Below are positions 58,556-64,000 of a DNA stretch of 64,000 nt, piece by piece. Positions within the stretch are counted from its first letter, which is position 1, and every line of letters begins with the position of its first letter. The translations under genes were made by a program, and so were the position numbers. The notes beneath the pieces were generated by a model that had not been told where the DNA came from, made no database searches, and was given only the letters and a program-made list of their open reading frames with translations. This stretch comes from Ganoderma boninense. Its lineage: Eukaryota > Basidiomycota > Agaricomycetes > Polyporales > Polyporaceae. The stretch spans positions 4,377,450 to 4,441,449 of the forward strand of contig CM035306.1 of assembly GCA_002900995.3 (NCBI GenBank), written 5' to 3'.

Positions 58556-61500
58556 GTACTGGGTATCGAAAGTGTCTGTGTCTTTCGCGGTCGTCGCTGT
58601 GTGTATGGTATGTATGTATTGTATTGTGAGTCATGGTTGACGTATACTGCAAACGTCCCCATCGAACGGGACCCGCGAAGAAGTGGACTTTGCAAGGACC
58701 CCCTCGTTGCTGATGCTAGACTTCGAAACTCCCAGACGTAGAGCCCGGCGCACGGGCGGCGCCACGCTTCCTCCTGCAGCGCCTGGAGCTCGTCGACGTG
58801 TCGGTGCACGAGCCTGAGGACAGGAAGACGCATGCAGAGGTGGTGTTCGAGATGGACGTGGTCGAAGGTGCGTGCCCCGTATCCGGCCACGCGTGATGGA
58901 GATCTCACGAGGCTGGCCCCAGTCAGCCGGTCCCCGAAGCGAGGGTTCAGCCAGAGAAACAAACACGGACTCGGGCAGAGGACTGGACGGAGTATTGAGT
59001 ATTAGACAGAGTATTAGACAGAGTATTGAGCGTGTAGGGGGCAGAGGACTGGGTGTGCAGAGTATGGCATATTACGGAGCAGATTGGGGTATTTAGTAGG
59101 CACTCGGGCAGTAGCACGGTGAGCACAGTGCTCGAGAAAATATATTTGGTACATTCGAACGACGGTAATACGATGACCTGAACGCTTGCTGCACACTTGA
59201 ACGACGGGGGTACTACAACTACGTACTTCGACCCTTGCACACCCACCGCACAGTCGCACGCCCGCGAGGCTATGCATCCTAAGATTCTCCGGGGGCCTGG
59301 CTGCACGTAAGAGTACATGAACTGAGGGAAGACGAGCGAAGAACGCGCAGCTCCATCAGCAAAGTTGCACGATATATAGATAGCATTACACGCACCTCCC
59401 GAAAATGCACGCATGCAATAGGCCGCAACTGTGCGAGCGCGATATGCGCCATGTTGTGCATAGGCCCTGAGGATATGCATCCTAAGATTCTTGCATGCAC
59501 ATGTTCGCGGCGTGCGACCGGGTCCGAGGAGTTCCAGGGACGATCAGGAATGCGACTCAGCTCTCAGTCGTCTCGAAAAGTCCAGACGGCGTTGCACTTA
59601 CCGCTACATGGTCGTTTCGTGTCAGTCCCCGCGGCCCTCCGAGTCTCTTCCAAATCTACCCGACTCACCCTCTATCTGATTCCGACAGTCAGCAGACACA
59701 ACAACGGGAAGAGTGCACGTACAGGGTGTGATATGCCTTGAGCTGAGCTTCGGCACGGCGCCGCACTAGCCAGGTGAAAGTGGCCACTTCCGCAGGAAGA
59801 TGAGTCGTTTGCATGCATCCAGCACCGTGAAAAACGCACCTTTCGCCTGCCGGGCTGTCCACTCGAAGACGGCTCTTGTGCCGGGCGCTCCGTTGTGCTG
59901 GCCAGATACCTGTCGGAGCCGTACAACACAGGCGGACTGCAACCAGCGTGTAAAAAAGAATTAGTTACAGGATCACGAAGATCAGCGTTGAAGGAGGACA
60001 AATCATCAAAAGTGACGTACCGAGGACAATGCGCACACGCGCACGAGACGGTCTTCTCGAGAAGGCGTCCGGAGCCATGAGCACACCATCGACAGCATAT
60101 ACGCATGGAATTGAGCCCTGCAGACCAACACGTGCAGCGCGCTCACCCCGAGCTTCGTGCTGCCTTGAAACGACGCGAGGAGTTGCCTGGCGGGACTGAT
60201 GGATGTGGGCCCAAGGGACTTGGAGGGGGAGAGGTGCGTGCATGGGGGCAAAGGGGAGGGGAGTGTCCTGGGCACTGGGGCATGCGGCTATGTAAGTATC
60301 GACGTCACGCCGTGCACCTCCGATACGTCCGACTTCTGCCCTCCCAGACATCGCTGCCCTGGATGGTCGCTTGCAGTCGTCTTGGTGCTGCAGGCGGCCG
60401 GGCGCCCCGACGCAGATCTGGCGTCGGGTATCTGGAATATGTGCGTCAACAACTGGAACGGAACGAGGATCGGGCCACGGAAACTAACCGCTCCGTGAGA
60501 GTACACGGATGGTTCATTTGAAGACCCAGCCGGGGAGGGCCCCAGGACGGTCCAGCGGAGCCGGTACACGGACGTCTGTGCGGGCCCGAGATGAGATCGC
60601 CAGCCAAGCAAAAGCTTAACTCACTATCACAACGTTTCCAGGGCGGCCGTGGGGTAAGATAGGTTTGACTGCACCTTGTCGCTTATCCATGGCAGGCAGC
60701 AATGGACACCGGCATGTTTGCGGAACGGTTACTGCCCGCTGCTGTTGGGGTGGGCTAACGAGCATCTTACCTTTTGTGAATATTCCGTCAGCGAGGCCAC
60801 GCATACAGGTGGAGACCGAGTTTCCGTACCATGGGCGTCGTCGAAACTGGCTTGAACCAGCAGTCCCGGCCTGTCTTGGCATTCGATGCTTGATATGGCT
60901 GCAAAATGAAATGCCCTGCTGTGTCCCTGAAAGTAACGATGGGCAGTCCGTTGTGCGGACGAATGACAGGACCGGGTACTCACGCGTGGGATGCGCTTCA
61001 TACTAGCCGATACCTTGCCTCAGGGCGCAGGCGTGGCTACCGATTCGATGCTCCGGTCTTCAGGTCTGCCGAGGGATGTGTGGTCCGGACAATTTCCATA
61101 CTACACATACGTGATCGCGTACAAGCTTCGGCCGCATATCGGCTCTGTCCAGGGAGTACCTGAGGGGTGCGCTGGCCGAATTGCATGATCAAATCAATGC
61201 ACGGACATTCAAGCAAGCAGCGTCTTACCAGTACCGGGAGGACCTGGTCGGGTGCGGCGAATCGAGCCCGCATTGAAACCGTTGATGGTCATCCCCTTGT
61301 TATGTGAGCATGATCGACACGCTGCGCGCACGACAGACATGACGACCGGCTTGCGAGGCTGGCAGCACAAGTCTGGACTCTACGAGCTGCGCATTTGACG
61401 GTCCCCGATATATACGACCTAGCGTGCCGCGATGGCCCGAGTACCTGATGATTCGGGGAGAATGGTTAGGCAAATATTGACGGATAAACAAATAATTCAA

Positions 61501-61904
61501 AGAGGACCGTCGAAACGTGAGGAGACGCGGTTGGCGGCTCGGATGTACAGAGCGATGGACCGTCTCGCTCAAGCGTAGCTCAGGTGCCTGAATCTGGACC
61601 GGGCTGGCAAAATAAACAATGATAATGGGTGCTTACGTGCATCGTCCAGCATCGTCCAGCGGGGTGCAGAGCAGCTGAACCGAAGCGTCGACAAGCCACA
61701 TAGCTCGCTGCTGGCAGGGCAGTGGGATTGTCAATTTAGCGAGCATTGGAGGGCGGGCAATGGCTGCGCGTACACTCTCCACACAAGGCCGACCTCTGCC
61801 TGCCAACTCGCCGCGCTAATCTGTTCTGCAGGCGAAACATGCGATAGCATTCATAAGCACTGGCCCGTGTTGCCCTCGTGTCTCGTCGCCCACCACCACT
61901 CGCC
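58556..61904. other. About 3.3 kb without a recognised gene
   Basis: Contents: a protein-like stretch at about 58755-58890 readable on either strand (plus: RFLLQRLELVDVSVHEPEDR), with no family assigned; a short array of AGTATTAGACAG-type units at about 58990-59030; an 18-bp direct repeat TATGCATCCTAAGATTCT at 59271-59288 and 59474-59491; and a duplicated CATCGTCCAG at about 61640. Frames between 59495 and 61570 have no domains. Confidence 0.45.
58990..59030. repeat. Short tandem array, AGTATTAGACAG type
   Basis: Imperfect 12-bp units: AGTATTGAGT, AGTATTAGACAG twice, then AGTATTGAG. Non-coding. Confidence 0.7.
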
Positions 61905-62936
61905 ATGTCCGTCGTCTCCAAGCTCCCATTCATCCCCTTCACTGCGTCCAACTACGCCGATCTGCAGCACAAAGTATACCACTCTGACCGAGATTCCTAC
62001 CGGGGAGAACTGCGACACGGGCTCAACAGCCGGCTCGGTGAGTCCCCATATCCATATCGCGTGCGGCGTCGCATGACCCATTTCCATACAGCCGAGAGCA
62101 CGGGGATACCGGACATCCAAGTGCCCTACTCGAAGGAGAAATATGCACGGCTCCTCGTCTGGTGCCTCCACGTGCTCCTCGACGGCTGGCCGTGGCACAT
62201 ATCTTTCGCGAACCTCAGTGACATCAAAGGGGGTGCCGCGCCTCTCCGCTTCCTCGTCGATCTCCTGCGCGACGGCACACTCAGGTTCATCCCCGCACCG
62301 GAACACGTCTGGCGCCGCGCCCTACACGACCCCGACAGCGTTCTGCCGCACGTCATGGCCGCCGCAAAGCTCCCTCCCCTTCCCCGCACGATCCAGCCAC
62401 TGAGGTTCTCTCTCGACCGCTTTCCTGGCCTCACGACCGGGCGAGGCGGCCGCAGTCCGTCCTTACGCAACCACCCGCCCCCTCCCGCTGCACCTCGATG
62501 TCGATGTCCCGTTGCTCCAGCCGAGGAGCGCGTCTTGCACCCCGACAATCTCGAGCTCGTGCTCACAGCGCCGATCGGACCAAGTTCCTCGCATACAACG
62601 GGTGAACGCCGTCAGCGCAGTGACACCAACAAGGCGCGCCACCGTCCCGTATCGAACCCAGAAGGCAGACCGATGCGCGCACAGAAGGTCGGCGTACTCA
62701 CCTCGCCATTCGTGCTCGACCGGCCGGCGGGCCCTGGTCCGAGCACTCTGCCACAGAGCAGGCCCATGAAGCCTCTGTCGGAGCATCGGCTCCCGCTGCT
62801 GGTTGGCGACCGTCTTGGCGGGTACGTTGTACCGGGCAGGGACGAGAGCGAGGTGGAGGACATTGACTCGGACTCGGACTCGGAGGACTCGGAGACTGAG
62901 AGCGGGCCCCAGGCGAAGCGGCGGCGGTTCCTGTAG
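61905..62936 (+). CDS. Unrecognised protein with acidic-basic C-terminus
   Basis: Start chosen at the ATG at 61905 (MSVVSKLPFIPFTASNYADL). A likely intron (about 62038-62091, GTGAGT to TACAG) is 54 nt, a multiple of three and without a stop, so both spliced (RLAESTGIPDIQV) and retained forms keep the frame. A compact, probably folded N-terminal part follows (YSKEKYARLLVWCLHVLLDG, FLVDLLRDGTLRFIPAPEHV). The middle (about residues 160-280) is rich in Pro, Arg and Ser and probably disordered. The C-terminus has an acidic run (SEVEDIDSDSDSEDSETESG) and ends QAKRRRFL, a likely nuclear-import signal. I know no family; it may be lineage-specific. Confidence 0.7.
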   Translation: MSVVSKLPFIPFTASNYADLQHKVYHSDRDSYRGELRHGLNSRLGESPYPYRVRRRMTHFHTAESTGIPDIQVPYSKEKYARLLVWCLHVLLDGWPWHISFANLSDIKGGAAPLRFLVDLLRDGTLRFIPAPEHVWRRALHDPDSVLPHVMAAAKLPPLPRTIQPLRFSLDRFPGLTTGRGGRSPSLRNHPPPPAAPRCRCPVAPAEERVLHPDNLELVLTAPIGPSSSHTTGERRQRSDTNKARHRPVSNPEGRPMRAQKVGVLTSPFVLDRPAGPGPSTLPQSRPMKPLSEHRLPLLVGDRLGGYVVPGRDESEVEDIDSDSDSEDSETESGPQAKRRRFL

Positions 62937-63920
62937 TCGGGTAGCATACACGATCTTGGTTTCAGAGTAATCGAAATTGATACGCATATATTGAGCGGTG
63001 GATTTACGCTGAGGCGACAAGCGGAGGGCGACGGGGATGCCAGTGGTGGTGGTTCGAGTGCGACGTTGCGGAGCGCCCGGGTCTGCCAAATGGGGCAGCA
63101 CAAGCGCTTGCAGCCCGGCGCCCGCCCTCGCGCTTGGCACCGCTTGCTCGTTCTCTCCTCTCCGCTCTTCTCCCTGCTGTCTCCGAGTCTCTGGGACAGC
63201 GACGGCCGGCCGACCACCTGGTGCTGCGTCCTCCGCTTACTCGTCTGGCGATCTTGGCACTTCGCATCTAATGCTTGCTTCCACGGCTTGACTCGGACCT
63301 GGTCCCCCCGTCGACGTGGCCTGCCTGCTCATCGACTTGGGCAACGGCTCTCGGCCGGATGCCTCGTCCTCTCTAGGATATCGTTGCGTGAGCCGACATT
63401 ATTACTGCTCCTATCCCTGGTGGAGGCTCTCCCAGCTGGAAAGGGACGGAGTGCGATGCGTGTGCACCCGGTAAGTAATTCCTTCCCGACTCGGCTTGTG
63501 TGCGCCGTCCACGTCATTGTTCGAGAACAGGGGAACCGTGGGGCAAACGTCCGCCGGATCCGCCAGATCCGGCGGATCCGGCGGCTGCCAGCATGGAACG
63601 CTTGAGGCGGTGGCGCGACAGCTTACGTGAACAGATTAGGCGCCTGAACCGATGTTGGCGTGAAGATCGTCGTCCTCCGTCGTCCATCATGGTCACACAC
63701 CTCTCTTGAAAGCGGCCGCTTTCGAGATAGGTTGTGGAGACTAGAACACTGTCCAAGACGCCTCACCACATATCTTTCACCCTCGCATGACTGTGCTTGT
63801 TACACCGCTGCCCCACTACGCCACCACAGTCTTCTTCTTGCGTCTCACTCGGCATTCCTTGGGTATGCGACATGCGTAGATAGGCAGTCACTCCGTAGCA
63901 CAAGCCATTCTTTGTATTCG
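62937..63920. other. Intergenic region, right side
   Basis: No gene is recognised. It contains the perfect 14-bp inverted repeat at 63551-63584 and short frames on both strands. Confidence 0.45.
63551..63584. repeat. Perfect 14-bp inverted repeat with 6-nt loop
   Basis: Arm CCGCCGGATCCGCC (63551-63564), loop AGATCC, arm GGCGGATCCGGCGG (63571-63584). The arms are exact reverse complements and very GC-rich. It could fold as a strong hairpin; no function is known. Confidence 0.9.
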
Positions 63921-63927
63921 TATAAAG
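63921..63927 (+). promoter_or_regulatory. TATA box of a gene beyond the right edge
   Basis: TATAAAG at 63921, about 75 bp before the window end, followed by a leader-like stretch with a CT-rich segment. No start codon is inside the window, so the gene itself is not seen. Confidence 0.35.
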
Positions 63928-64000
63928 TGCAGTGCGCCCTTCGCAACAATACACACGTCTTAAACTTAGCATCTTCTGCCTCACCTGCGGAACTTCAAGG

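Overview
The window is nuclear DNA of a filamentous basidiomycete (Agaricomycetes, plausibly a wood-decay polypore; this is inferred). The support is GC-rich coding sequence with many GT-AG introns, mostly 50-60 nt; conserved eukaryotic genes (VPS11, ATP synthase subunit J, a ZNF207/BuGZ-type zinc-finger protein, cohesin SMC1); and family types that are expanded in Agaricomycetes (coiled-coil F-box proteins, BTB proteins, AA7-type oxidases, NmrA-like reductases, GDxxVWW multipass membrane proteins). A run of exactly 100 N at 19403-19502 is a scaffold gap.

Layout. 0.8-4.7 kb: VPS11 (-). 5.2-5.5: ATP synthase subunit J (+). 6.3-7.6: NmrA-like gene (+) with an unusually long second intron. 7.8-10.3: alpha/beta hydrolase (-), with an 851-nt first intron that holds an inverted-repeat element. 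10.6-12.2: BuGZ-like gene (+). 14.4-16.3: secreted covalent-FAD oxidase (+). 17.5-19.4: F-box gene (-), cut by the gap and frame-disrupted. 20.3-28.5: cluster of three multipass membrane-protein paralogs and one broken relict. 28.8-54.3: SMC1 array. 55.5-56.5: BTB protein (-). 57.3-58.6: second NmrA-like gene (+). 61.9-62.9: unrecognised acidic-tailed protein (+). The last bases look like the promoter of a gene off the right edge.

The most remarkable structure is the SMC1 array. A unit of about 10.1-10.2 kb occurs twice (about 28770-38942 and 38943-49065) and is followed by a complete SMC1 gene (49180-54343). Each unit is the 5' half of SMC1 (head, N-terminal coiled coil, part of the hinge) joined to a 7.3-kb spacer. 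Both truncated copies share the same in-frame hinge deletion, the same junction and the same new C-terminal tail. The exons of the three copies encode nearly identical protein but differ at many silent sites, and their large introns have diverged strongly. The two spacers are almost identical. This points to an older SMC1 duplication with recent homogenisation of the spacers, or to an assembly effect in a dikaryon. I recognise no gene in the spacer.

Several otherwise good genes need a one-base correction (about 7215, 18000, 18480 and 58478). All are in GC-rich exons, so sequencing error is a real alternative to pseudogenisation.
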